A stretch of 19,188 nt of DNA, from NCBI GenBank assembly GCA_030151925.1, contig JASLCY010000249.1:1-19188 (forward strand). The letters are read 5' to 3'. Source of the stretch: Oligoflexus sp. GTDB taxonomy: Bacteria; Bdellovibrionota_B; Oligoflexia; Oligoflexales; Oligoflexaceae. Shown piece by piece: positions 7,973 through 14,762 of this stretch (position 1 is the first letter of the stretch; the number at the start of each line of letters is the position of its first letter). The notes under the pieces were generated by a model that was not told where the DNA came from, did no database searches, and saw nothing but the letters and a program-made list of their open reading frames with translations. The position numbers were made by a program, and so were the translations under genes.

Positions 7973-9181
7973 TTACCAATTCCAGCGGAAGCGTGCTTGA
8001 ACGAGGTGCATGTTCTTTTGACGAGGGTCTTTGTCCCGTAAAAAGTGAAAATTTTGATACAGACGATCATATCGCTCCTCGTGCGATTCTAGCAAGAAAC
8101 TCCAGCCATCCGCATCGATCTTGCCGAGGCCGTAGGTCCACTCTTCGAGCTTGAATCCATCATGCTGCGAGGTATCGCCGATGCAGGCGCCGGCGGCATC
8201 GAGGTGAGCGCAGGAGACGAGAGCCGCATCGTCGAACTTCGCCTGGAAACGGCCGTAATGCAGAGCGAGGAGGTATTCGGCGAGGATGCGGTAGGACGCG
8301 CTCGCGAGAAGGGCGTCGCGCCTCGTGTCGCCGCGGGCGCCTTCGCTTTGGGCCAGGGCTTCGGTCGGATCGAGCGCGAGGCTGGTGGGGGCGATCGAGG
8401 CGAAGGTCTTCCGCTCGTCGGCTTCGATCCGGTTGCGCTGGAAGCCGACCGCCGCCGCGAAACCTCGCATGAACGGGATCTGATCGTTCAGGATAAGGCT
8501 CGCCGCGTAACGCGTCGCCTTAAAGCCCTTGCGCGCCTCGTCCTTGGTCGGCAGCCACCAGATCGAGTCCTTCGCCAGCGAATCGGCGTCGGTCGAATAA
8601 CCGAGCTGGAGCGCGAGCGTCTTGTGGAGGGTCCAGCGCGCACGAGCGCCGAAGAAGCCGGTGCCGTCGTCCGCCGCGAGGCGTTCCCCTTCGCCGAGGC
8701 CGTACATGAGATCGGCCTTGAACACATCGTGATGATCGTAGGTGAGGCGCGCGAGCGTCTGCTTCCAGCCGATGTCCTGCAGATTCCGCGAGAAGGCGAG
8801 ATTGCTGGCGTCGGGGAGCAGCGTGGTGCCGCTGCCGTCCTCGACGGCCACGGAGAGCCTGTCGTCGAGCGCATACTCGATCCCGTAATCGGCGAGCCAG
8901 CTCCGTTCGGGCGGAAGGTTCACCTGATAGAGGGAGAGGCTATCGTACCAGCTCGCCTTCCGGCTCTGCGCGGGATCGTAACCGAGATGGAGCGAGAGAT
9001 CTTCGGTCGGCGTGACCTCGAGCCGGCTCAGGAGGTGGGAGAGCTTCGGGCAGAGGCTTTTCCCCTCGTAATTCCGGCAAATGACTTCACTTGAGAACCT
9101 CAGGTCGACCTCGGCGCGCGCCGGCGTTGCCACGAGGAGGACGAAGCCGGAGCCGAGGAGGCTCGCTTTCAAGAGCGTCAT
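7973..9181 (-). CDS. Probable outer-membrane beta-barrel protein, unrecognised family
   Basis: A 402-residue exported protein. The N-terminus (MTLLKASLLG... ending TPARA, then EVDL) is a good Sec signal peptide with an A-x-A cleavage site near residue 23. The rest has alternating hydrophobic/polar segments with many aromatic residues, GYD/YGLG-type turns, and ends in RFRWNW. A terminal aromatic residue after an alternating strand is the usual BAM-recognised signal of outer-membrane barrels. Two Cys pairs, C35/C44 and C324/C333, have near-equal spacing and may form disulfide-closed loops. I do not recognise the family; a porin-like or phenotypically silent barrel are both possible. The ATG at 9181 is chosen because the signal peptide starts there and AAGG lies 9 nt upstream; an in-frame GTG at 9214 has no ribosome site. 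It is divergent from fliL. The last 40 or so codons are noticeably more AT-rich than the middle. Confidence 0.8.
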   Translation of the reverse strand: MTLLKASLLGSGFVLLVATPARAEVDLRFSSEVICRNYEGKSLCPKLSHLLSRLEVTPTEDLSLHLGYDPAQSRKASWYDSLSLYQVNLPPERSWLADYGIEYALDDRLSVAVEDGSGTTLLPDASNLAFSRNLQDIGWKQTLARLTYDHHDVFKADLMYGLGEGERLAADDGTGFFGARARWTLHKTLALQLGYSTDADSLAKDSIWWLPTKDEARKGFKATRYAASLILNDQIPFMRGFAAAVGFQRNRIEADERKTFASIAPTSLALDPTEALAQSEGARGDTRRDALLASASYRILAEYLLALHYGRFQAKFDDAALVSCAHLDAAGACIGDTSQHDGFKLEEWTYGLGKIDADGWSFLLESHEERYDRLYQNFHFLRDKDPRQKNMHLVQARFRWNW

Positions 9182-9207
9182 GAATTTGGGCCTTATGCGA
9201 ATGATTG

Positions 9208-9265
9208 CTGACACTGCGTCAGGACTTTGACCCCTGTCGTCAGGAAGATGACAGGGGACCGGTCC
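9208..9265. promoter_or_regulatory. Cluster of dyads and direct repeats between the barrel gene and fliL
   Basis: Within 58 bp there are: CTGAC-N5-GTCAG (9208-9222); octamer CGTCAGGA twice (9217-9224 and 9238-9245), 21 bp apart or two helical turns; an 11-bp stem CCCCTGTCGTC / GATGACAGGGG (9231-9241 with 9247-9257, one G-T pair, 5-nt loop); and the perfect palindrome GGACCGGTCC (9256-9265). There is no T-run, so it is not an intrinsic terminator. It may be an operator for the barrel gene (about 27-85 bp upstream of its ATG) or activator sites for fliL. The role is inferred. Confidence 0.5.
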
Positions 9266-9397
9266 GATTCTGTCACGATTTCATGAAAAGTACAGCTTGG
9301 TATTTCCGCAAAAAATTCTGCCCACGAGTTGGCATTCCACCCTCTCGCAAGAGGCATAAGGTGCCTACGGAAAATTTTGCAGCCATTGTCACAAAGA

Positions 9398-9413
9398 TGG
9401 CACATCTCTTGTA
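9398..9413 (+). promoter_or_regulatory. Candidate sigma54 (-24/-12) promoter of the fliL operon
   Basis: TGGCAC (9398-9403), 5 bp, then TTGTA (9409-9413). The sigma54 consensus is TGGCAC-N5-TTGCW, so the only departure is T for C in the -12 GC pair. Predicted start is near 9424, about 20 nt before the fliL ATG. Sigma54 control of mid-class flagellar genes is known in many polar flagellates. No good sigma70 or sigma28 pair was found in this gap. Confidence 0.45.
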
Positions 9414-9421
9414 ATCACTCC

Positions 9422-9437
9422 CCTGGCTCACCAGGAG
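9422..9437 (+). promoter_or_regulatory. Small hairpin overlapping the fliL ribosome binding site
   Basis: CCTGG (9422-9426), loop CTCA, CCAGG (9431-9435). The 3' arm includes the first bases of the Shine-Dalgarno AGGAG (9433-9437), which sits 6 nt before the fliL ATG. If the transcript starts upstream of 9422 the hairpin could limit fliL translation; if it starts near 9424, as the sigma54 candidate predicts, the stem would be incomplete. Confidence 0.3.
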
Positions 9438-9443
9438 ACATAG

Positions 9444-10115
9444 ATGTCAGACGATAAAAAGAAAGCCAACGCGGCCCCCGCGGACGACAGTCCGGAAGCT
9501 GCGGCCAAGAGCAAAAAGAAAAAGATGATCATCATCGCGGCCCTCGGCGCCCTTCTCGTGCTGGGCGGCGGCGGCGGCGCCTTCGTTTTTCTTTCGAAAG
9601 GCAAAAAAGCCCATAAAGAGGAAGAAATCACGAAGGAAGACCCGCACGGCGAGGCGAAGAAGGACGAGCACGGCGACGGCCACGGCGAAGCCAAGAAAGA
9701 CGAGCACGGCGAAGCCAAAGACGAGCATGGCGAAGCCAAGAAAGACGAGCACGGCGAGGCCAAGAAAGACGACAAAGCCAAAGAAGAAGACAAGAGCGCG
9801 TCGAATATCGATTTCGGCGAGACCTATAAGATGCAGACCTTCAACCTGAACCTCGGCAACGCCCTCGAGAACCGCTACCTCCGCATCGAGATCTCCCTCG
9901 AATACCGCGGCGGCGGGGAGCAGAAGAAGGAGATCGAAAAGAGGCTGCCCCAGCTGCGCGACGCGATCATAGGCATCCTGCAGAGGAAGACCCGCGAGTT
10001 CCTGCTTTCGCCCGACGGCAAGGAATCGCTGCGCAAGGAGCTGCTGATCCGCATCAACCGCTACATGACCAAGAAGATCGAATCCGTTTATATAACCGAC
10101 CTTTTGATCGAGTGA
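9444..10115 (+). CDS. fliL: Flagellar basal body-associated protein FliL
   Basis: FliL is a single-pass inner-membrane protein that surrounds stator units at the flagellar motor and supports torque and stator stability. The sequence shows a short basic cytoplasmic tail ending KSKKKK, one membrane segment (about 28-50) with a five-Gly run, a charged periplasmic linker (about 52-118) and the conserved FliL domain (about 122-223) with MQTFNLNLG, RYLRIEISLEY and the C-terminal ESVYITDLLIE, typical of the family. At 223 residues it is longer than the usual 150-170, the excess being a linker of repeated (K)DEHGEAK units (about 67-108). AGGAG lies 6 nt before the ATG. It is first in the flagellar operon; fliM starts 13 bp after its stop. 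Confidence 0.95.
   Translation: MSDDKKKANAAPADDSPEAAAKSKKKKMIIIAALGALLVLGGGGGAFVFLSKGKKAHKEEEITKEDPHGEAKKDEHGDGHGEAKKDEHGEAKDEHGEAKKDEHGEAKKDDKAKEEDKSASNIDFGETYKMQTFNLNLGNALENRYLRIEISLEYRGGGEQKKEIEKRLPQLRDAIIGILQRKTREFLLSPDGKESLRKELLIRINRYMTKKIESVYITDLLIE
9642..9767 (+). repeat. Tandem repeat coding the His/acid-rich FliL linker
   Basis: About five near-identical units (mostly 21-24 bp) encode HGEAK blocks: P67-K73, D74-K85 (with an inserted DGH), D86-K92, D93-K100 and D101-K108. DNA identity between units is high, with the recurring core GAGCACGGCGAAGCCAAG, which suggests recent slippage expansion. All units stay in frame. His at 68, 76, 80, 88, 95 and 103 alternate with acidic residues. 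Confidence 0.9.
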
Positions 10116-10128
10116 AGGGAGACCATCG

Positions 10129-11109
10129 ATGAGTCAGGTTCTTTCGCAAAGCGAAGTCGATGCGCTGCTTTCCGCCGTATCCGATAACCGCGTGGACAGC
10201 GACGACGCTGGCGGCGGCGAGATGCAGAACGGCGTCGTGCAATACGACCTCGCGAACCAGGACCGCATCATCCGCGGTCGTATGCCGACGCTCGACATCA
10301 TCCACGACCGCTTCATCCGCCTGTTCCGCGTGACCCTCTCGAACTCCCTGCGGAAGATGGCGAACCTGAGCGTGAACTCGACCGGACCCCTGAAGTTCTC
10401 CGAGTTCATGAACTCCCTGCCCCTGCCCTCGTGCCTGAACATCCTCCGCCTCGACCCGCTCCGCGGCGCCGCCGTGATGGTGATCGAGTCGAAGCTCCTC
10501 TATGCGCTCGTCGACAGCTTCTTCGGCGGCAACGACGTGCCCTATACCAAGATCGAGGGCAAGGACTTCACCCAGATCGAGATCAAGATCGCCCGCCGCG
10601 TCGTGCTCTCGGCGATCGACGACCTCGAGAAGGCCTGGGAGCCGGTCTACCCGCTCAAGATCGGCTATAGCCGTACCGAGATCAACCCGCAGTTCGTCGC
10701 GGTCGTGCCGCCCTCGGACGTGGTGATCGCGACCACCTTCGACGTCGAGCTCGAGAAGGTCTCGGGCACGATCAAGATCGTGATCCCCTACTCCACGCTC
10801 GAGCCGATCAAATCCAAGCTCTCGGTCGGCTTCCAGAGCGAGCAGCTCGAGGTCGACTTCATCTGGATCAACCGGGTGAAGGAGCAGATCATGCAAACCA
10901 CCGCCAACCTCGTGGTGAAGCTCGGGGAGGCGCAGATCCAAGTGCGCGACCTCATGAACCTCGAAGTCGGCGACATCATCCAACTGAATACCGACGCGAC
11001 CATGCCGCTCAACGTGCTGGTGGAAGGCGTGCCGAAGTTCAAGGGGATACCGGGCCTCTTGCGCGGCAACCGCGCGATACGTGTGACTGAATCAATGTTC
11101 GATACATAA
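10129..11109 (+). CDS. fliM: Flagellar motor switch protein FliM
   Basis: FliM is the middle layer of the cytoplasmic C-ring; it binds phosphorylated CheY and transmits switching to FliG. The N-terminal [13 protein letters not shown] (5-17) contains the CheY-P-binding consensus (EIDALL-like), implying chemotactic switching. The block [20 protein letters not shown] (43-62) opens the CheC-like middle domain, with FFGGN at 131-135 standing for the usual GGxG loop that contacts FliG. The C-terminal SpoA domain (about 252-321) has [15 protein letters not shown]. Length 326 is normal. AAGGGAG overlaps the fliL stop and lies 7 nt before the ATG; fliN follows after 17 bp. Confidence 0.97.
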   Translation: MSQVLSQSEVDALLSAVSDNRVDSDDAGGGEMQNGVVQYDLANQDRIIRGRMPTLDIIHDRFIRLFRVTLSNSLRKMANLSVNSTGPLKFSEFMNSLPLPSCLNILRLDPLRGAAVMVIESKLLYALVDSFFGGNDVPYTKIEGKDFTQIEIKIARRVVLSAIDDLEKAWEPVYPLKIGYSRTEINPQFVAVVPPSDVVIATTFDVELEKVSGTIKIVIPYSTLEPIKSKLSVGFQSEQLEVDFIWINRVKEQIMQTTANLVVKLGEAQIQVRDLMNLEVGDIIQLNTDATMPLNVLVEGVPKFKGIPGLLRGNRAIRVTESMFDT

Positions 11110-11126
11110 GCAAGGGGGATCAACCG

Positions 11127-11534
11127 ATGGCTGATGATTTTAATCCAGAAGATTTCGGGCTCGGCGGCGAGTTTGACGAAGCCCTTGCGCAGGCGGGCGG
11201 CGGCGACAAGGACAAAGACGAACCCGTGGTGATGACGCCCGAGGATTCCCGCCTCGCGCGCACCGACTTCTCCAAACTCAAGATGATCCTCGACGTCCCC
11301 CTCAAGGTCTCGGTCGAGCTCGGCCGCACCAAGATGCTGGTCAACGACCTGCTCCAGCTGGGCCAGGGCTCCGTGATCGAACTCGACAAGATCGCCGGCG
11401 AGCCTATGGAGATCCTCATCAACGATAAGCTCGTGGCGATGGGCGAAGTGGTCGTCGTCAACGAGAAATTCGGCGTTCGCCTGACCGACGTCGTCTCGCA
11501 GTTCGGTCTCGGCGACATCACCCAAGGTCCTTGA
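11127..11534 (+). CDS. fliN: Flagellar motor switch protein FliN
   Basis: FliN forms the base of the C-ring with FliM and docks FliH-bound cargo for export. At 135 residues it has an acidic, Gly-rich N-terminal tail (1-45) and a single SpoA domain (about 53-125) with [34 protein letters not shown] and [24 protein letters not shown] split across it, all close to the family consensus. AAGGGGG (11112-11118) precedes the ATG. It sits between fliM and fliO in the operon. Confidence 0.97.
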   Translation: MADDFNPEDFGLGGEFDEALAQAGGGDKDKDEPVVMTPEDSRLARTDFSKLKMILDVPLKVSVELGRTKMLVNDLLQLGQGSVIELDKIAGEPMEILINDKLVAMGEVVVVNEKFGVRLTDVVSQFGLGDITQGP

Positions 11535-11567
11535 AGTTCATCCACTCATCATTCTCGAGGATATGGC

Positions 11568-12860
11568 ATGCGTTCTCTTCTCCTGGCCTTCACCCTGCTC
11601 GCCGCACCGGCGCTCAAAGCGCAGACGGCGCCGGCGAGCCCCGTTCTCCTTACGCTTGGGCCCATCGATGCCGAAAGCGATCAGAAGCAGACCGTCATCA
11701 CGATGCGCTTCGATACCAAGCCCGGCTTCACCAAGCCGGTGGTCGAAGCGCACGGCAGCTTCCTGGAAGTCCAGCTCCCGCACACGATGGTGCTGAAGCC
11801 GAACCAGTTCATGGAAGCGAAGAGCCCTTATATCCGCAAGTTCGCGGCGTTCCAGATCGATGAGGACCATGCGGCGCTGCGTTTGTTCGTGACGAAGGAA
11901 GCCGAATACCTCCTTCCCGCGGCCAGCGTCGACATCCTCGAGAATCGCGTCATCGTCATCATCGACCACGCGAAGGCCGAGAAAGAGCTCGACGCCAATT
12001 TCAGCGGCGTGCCCGTGCAAGGCGGCCCGACGCCTGAGCAAGTCGCGAAATCCACCGTCGTCCGCAACGATATTCCCGATCCGATCGGCTTGATCGGACC
12101 GAAGACCAAAGAGAAGGCCGCAGCCGATGCGGCCGCGGCTGCGAACGCCGAGAAAGCGGCTGAACCCGCGGCGGCAACGGCGGCCGCGGCTCCAGCTTCC
12201 GCCCCGGCGGCTGAAACCGAAGCCGTAGCGAAGGTCGAAACCAAGGCGGCTAAGGCTCCTGCGGCTCCCGCAGCCAAGGAAGAAGCGAAAGAGGCGCCTC
12301 GCTGGGCCGACTCCCTCGAGTCGAAGCTCGTCGCCGTAACGATCTTCGTCGCCTTGATGCTCCTCCTCCTCATCGCCCTCAAATCGTGGCGCAAGGTGGC
12401 CGCTAAGACGATCGCCCCCGGTTCCGACTTCAGCCTCAAGACCCTGGCCACGCACGCCCTCGGTCCCAAGCAACGCATCACGGTCATCCAAGTGGGTTCG
12501 GAACAGATCTTGCTTGGAGTATCACCAGACAGCATCAACTTCCTCACGGCTTTGAATCGCGGACCGAACAACGGCATGCAGATGTCGATGCCGCAGTCGA
12601 TCGATTCGCAGGTCCTCCAAAGGACCCTGTCGCCCGCTCCCAAGAGAGCGCCTCGCGCCGAAGGCCTGGCGGAACCGCTGGCGAAGAGCCGCGCGGAACC
12701 GAAGGCGGATAACAAGCCGGAGCCGGGCTCCTCGATCCGCTACGGAGTCGGCGATGCCGGGATCAAGAACTTCAAGGACGGCGCCCCCCGGGAGCAAGAG
12801 AGCTTTGAAGACGTGACCCGCATGATCCGCAAGAAGTTGAAAGACCTGCCCAAAGTTTGA
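11568..12860 (+). CDS. fliO: Flagellar biosynthesis protein FliO with enlarged periplasmic N-terminus
   Basis: FliO is a membrane protein that helps assemble the FliP ring of the export gate. Here it has 430 residues, against roughly 100-150 usually. In order: Sec signal peptide (1-18, ending ALKA); a beta-rich region (about 25-135) whose pattern (VITMRFDTKPGF, GSFLEVQLP, AALRLFVTK, ENRVIVIIDH) resembles AMIN domains of PilQ and amidases; a low-complexity Ala/Glu/Lys linker (about 178-243); one membrane segment (about 253-271); the conserved FliO core (about 280-330) with LGPKQRITVIQVGSEQILLGVSPDSI divided over it; then a basic, Pro/Ala-rich cytoplasmic tail. The position between fliN and fliP and the core motif support the name. 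GAGGA lies 6 nt before the ATG. The AMIN assignment is inference from pattern only. Confidence 0.88.
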   Translation: MRSLLLAFTLLAAPALKAQTAPASPVLLTLGPIDAESDQKQTVITMRFDTKPGFTKPVVEAHGSFLEVQLPHTMVLKPNQFMEAKSPYIRKFAAFQIDEDHAALRLFVTKEAEYLLPAASVDILENRVIVIIDHAKAEKELDANFSGVPVQGGPTPEQVAKSTVVRNDIPDPIGLIGPKTKEKAAADAAAAANAEKAAEPAAATAAAAPASAPAAETEAVAKVETKAAKAPAAPAAKEEAKEAPRWADSLESKLVAVTIFVALMLLLLIALKSWRKVAAKTIAPGSDFSLKTLATHALGPKQRITVIQVGSEQILLGVSPDSINFLTALNRGPNNGMQMSMPQSIDSQVLQRTLSPAPKRAPRAEGLAEPLAKSRAEPKADNKPEPGSSIRYGVGDAGIKNFKDGAPREQESFEDVTRMIRKKLKDLPKV

Positions 12861-12876
12861 AATGAAGGAGAGCGCC

Positions 12877-13662
12877 ATGACGAGACCAGCATCAATCCAA
12901 AGCAAAGCCCTTAAGATGCTCCTCACGCTGGCGCTTCTCCTGCTCGCCTATAAAGTCCTCGCGCCGTCGGTGGCCTACGCCGACACCAAGCTGCCCGGCG
13001 TGAACTTCAATCTCTACGAAGTCGATGATCCCGAAGCGATGGTCCCCGCGCTCAAGATCATCGCGATGCTCACGATCCTCACCGTGGCCCCCGCGATCCT
13101 CCTCATGATGACTTCCTTCACCCGCATCGTGGTGGTCATGAGCTTCGTCCGCCAGGCCCTCGGCACCCAGCAGATGCCGCCTAACCAGGTCATCCTCGGC
13201 CTCTCGCTCTTCCTCACTTATTTCACCATGGGCCCGACCCTCGATACTCTGAACGAGCGCGCGCTCACGCCTTATCTCGAAAAAGCCATCACGCAGGAGC
13301 AGGCGATCAAAGAAGCCGGCATCCCTATCCGTAAGTTCATGCTGAAGGAAGTAAAGGAATCCGACCTCGAAACCTTCTTCAATATCGCCAAAGCCCCCAA
13401 GCCCAAGACCCCCGACGACGTGCCGATGCGCGTCCTCGTCCCGGCCTTCGTCACGTCCGAGCTCAAGACGGCGTTCCAGATCGGTTTCCTGGTCTATATC
13501 CCTTTCCTCGTCATCGACATGGTCGTCTCCTCGGTGCTCATGGCGATGGGCATGATGATGATGCCGCCGACCGTCATCTCCCTACCGTTCAAGCTGGTGC
13601 TCTTCGTGCTGGTGGACGGCTGGGGGCTCATAGTCGATTCGCTCGTCCGTAGTTTCCACTGA
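12877..13662 (+). CDS. fliP: Flagellar export gate protein FliP
   Basis: FliP forms the pentameric core of the flagellar type III export gate with FliQ and FliR. The 261-residue protein has an N-terminal signal segment (about 1-35, ending VAYA), then TM helices with the family blocks TSFTRIVVVMSFVRQALGTQ, PPNQVILGLSLFLTYFTMGP, a periplasmic loop, SELKTAFQIGFLVYIPFLVIDM and the Met-rich MGMMMMPP, which corresponds to the gate's methionine constriction. I chose the ATG at 12877 because AAGGAG (12865-12870) sits 6 nt upstream; the in-frame ATG at 12862 lies only one base after the fliO stop and would place the Shine-Dalgarno inside the gene. fliQ follows after 16 bp. Confidence 0.97.
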   Translation: MTRPASIQSKALKMLLTLALLLLAYKVLAPSVAYADTKLPGVNFNLYEVDDPEAMVPALKIIAMLTILTVAPAILLMMTSFTRIVVVMSFVRQALGTQQMPPNQVILGLSLFLTYFTMGPTLDTLNERALTPYLEKAITQEQAIKEAGIPIRKFMLKEVKESDLETFFNIAKAPKPKTPDDVPMRVLVPAFVTSELKTAFQIGFLVYIPFLVIDMVVSSVLMAMGMMMMPPTVISLPFKLVLFVLVDGWGLIVDSLVRSFH

Positions 13663-13678
13663 TTGAAAGGAGTGCGCG

Positions 13679-13948
13679 ATGTCTGAGAAATTTGTCCTCG
13701 ATATGGCATGGAGCACGATCATGCTCACGATGAAGGTCTCGGCTCCGGCCTTGCTCGCGACCCTCGTCGTCGGCCTCCTGGTCTCGATCTTCCAGGCGGC
13801 GACCCAGATCAACGAGCAGAACATGGTGTTCATCCCGAAGGTCCTCGCGATGACCGCGACCGTCGTCATCTGCGGCCCCTGGATACTGCGCATGATGATC
13901 ACCTTCACCATCGATATCTTTAAGCAGATTCCGCAGATCACACACTGA
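13679..13948 (+). CDS. fliQ: Flagellar export gate protein FliQ
   Basis: FliQ packs around FliP in the export gate. The 89-residue protein has two hydrophobic helices (about 15-40 and 52-78) and the family sequence FQAATQINEQNMVFIPK between them, with a charged conserved loop. AAAGGAG lies 6 nt before the ATG. Normal length and position between fliP and fliR. Confidence 0.97.
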   Translation: MSEKFVLDMAWSTIMLTMKVSAPALLATLVVGLLVSIFQAATQINEQNMVFIPKVLAMTATVVICGPWILRMMITFTIDIFKQIPQITH

Positions 13949-13969
13949 TCTCAAGCAGGACGAGTCACG

Positions 13970-14752
13970 ATGATTTACGGCATCACAGTCGAATCCATAC
14001 TGACCGCCGCACTGGTCTTCATCCGTATCAGCGCGATACTCTTCGCATTGCCATTCTTTGGCGACCAGCCGATACCGACGACAGTCCGCGTGCTGCTCGG
14101 CGTCGCCATGGCTTTCGGCTTCCAATCCCGCGTGCCGGCGGATTGGGTCGCGACCTTCCCCACGGACGCCATCACTTACACGATCATGGTCGTGAAAGAG
14201 GTGGTGATCGGCCTGTTCATGGGCTTCGTGGGCCGCATAGCCTTCGACGGCATCCTGATGGCCGCGAGCCTCGTCGGTTACCAGATGGGCTTCGGCACGG
14301 CCGACCTCGTCTTCCCCGGCGTCGATTCGCAGATGAGCGCCTTCACCGCGCTGCACCGCGGCGTGATGATGATGATCTTCCTGAGCCTCAACCTGCATCA
14401 CATCTATCTCGACGGGATCCTGCGCACGTTCGAGGCTATCCCGGCCGGCGGCGCGATCCCTCATAAGGAGCTGATGCTGTTCCTCATCCAGCTGACGGCC
14501 AATATCTTCCGCGTGGCGATCCAACTCTCGGCGCCGGTCCTGGTCGCCCTGATCTTCGCGAACTCGGCCCTCGGCCTCTGCGCCCGCTCGGTCCCGCAGC
14601 TGCAGGTCTTCAGCATGAGCTTCCCGGTCGGATTCTTCGTCGGCTTCGCGATCTATCTCGCTTGCCTGCCTTTCTTCCCGCAGTGGACGGAGGCGCACTT
14701 CTCACTCAGCAGCAGCCAGATCGTGCAAACGATCCGCGGCCTCGCACCCTGA
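13970..14752 (+). CDS. fliR: Flagellar export gate protein FliR
   Basis: FliR completes the FliP5Q4R1 gate and structurally resembles a FliP-FliQ fusion. The 260-residue protein has several hydrophobic helices, the early FIRISAILFALPFFG block, GYQMGFGTADLVFP near 103-116, and LGLCARSVPQLQVFSMSFPV (201-220). The last matches the common PQMNVF block, but the usual Asn is Gln here. AGGA (13957-13960) lies 9 nt before the ATG. The stop overlaps the strong flhB ribosome site AGGAGG. Confidence 0.96.
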   Translation: MIYGITVESILTAALVFIRISAILFALPFFGDQPIPTTVRVLLGVAMAFGFQSRVPADWVATFPTDAITYTIMVVKEVVIGLFMGFVGRIAFDGILMAASLVGYQMGFGTADLVFPGVDSQMSAFTALHRGVMMMIFLSLNLHHIYLDGILRTFEAIPAGGAIPHKELMLFLIQLTANIFRVAIQLSAPVLVALIFANSALGLCARSVPQLQVFSMSFPVGFFVGFAIYLACLPFFPQWTEAHFSLSSSQIVQTIRGLAP

Positions 14753-14762
14753 GGAGGCGTGA

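Noticed and set aside
8162..9094. Plus-strand 310-codon frame opposite the barrel gene
   Set aside because: Arg/Glu/Gly-rich mirror composition and no ribosome site; the minus frame has a signal peptide and a barrel-type C-terminus.
9205..9414. Plus-strand 69-codon frame upstream of fliL
   Set aside because: Starts at TTG without a ribosome site and spans the dyad cluster and promoter-like DNA; more likely non-coding.
9642..9767. Regularly spaced repeats resembling a small CRISPR array
   Set aside because: Units are directly adjacent, in frame, have no spacers and encode the FliL linker.
12862..12876. Earlier in-frame ATG start for fliP
   Set aside because: It would lie one base after the fliO stop and contain the AAGGAG that serves the ATG at 12877.
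13628..14698. Minus-strand 356-codon frame opposite fliQ and fliR
   Set aside because: Asp/Arg/His/Glu-rich antisense composition; fliQ and fliR are clear by motif and ribosome sites.
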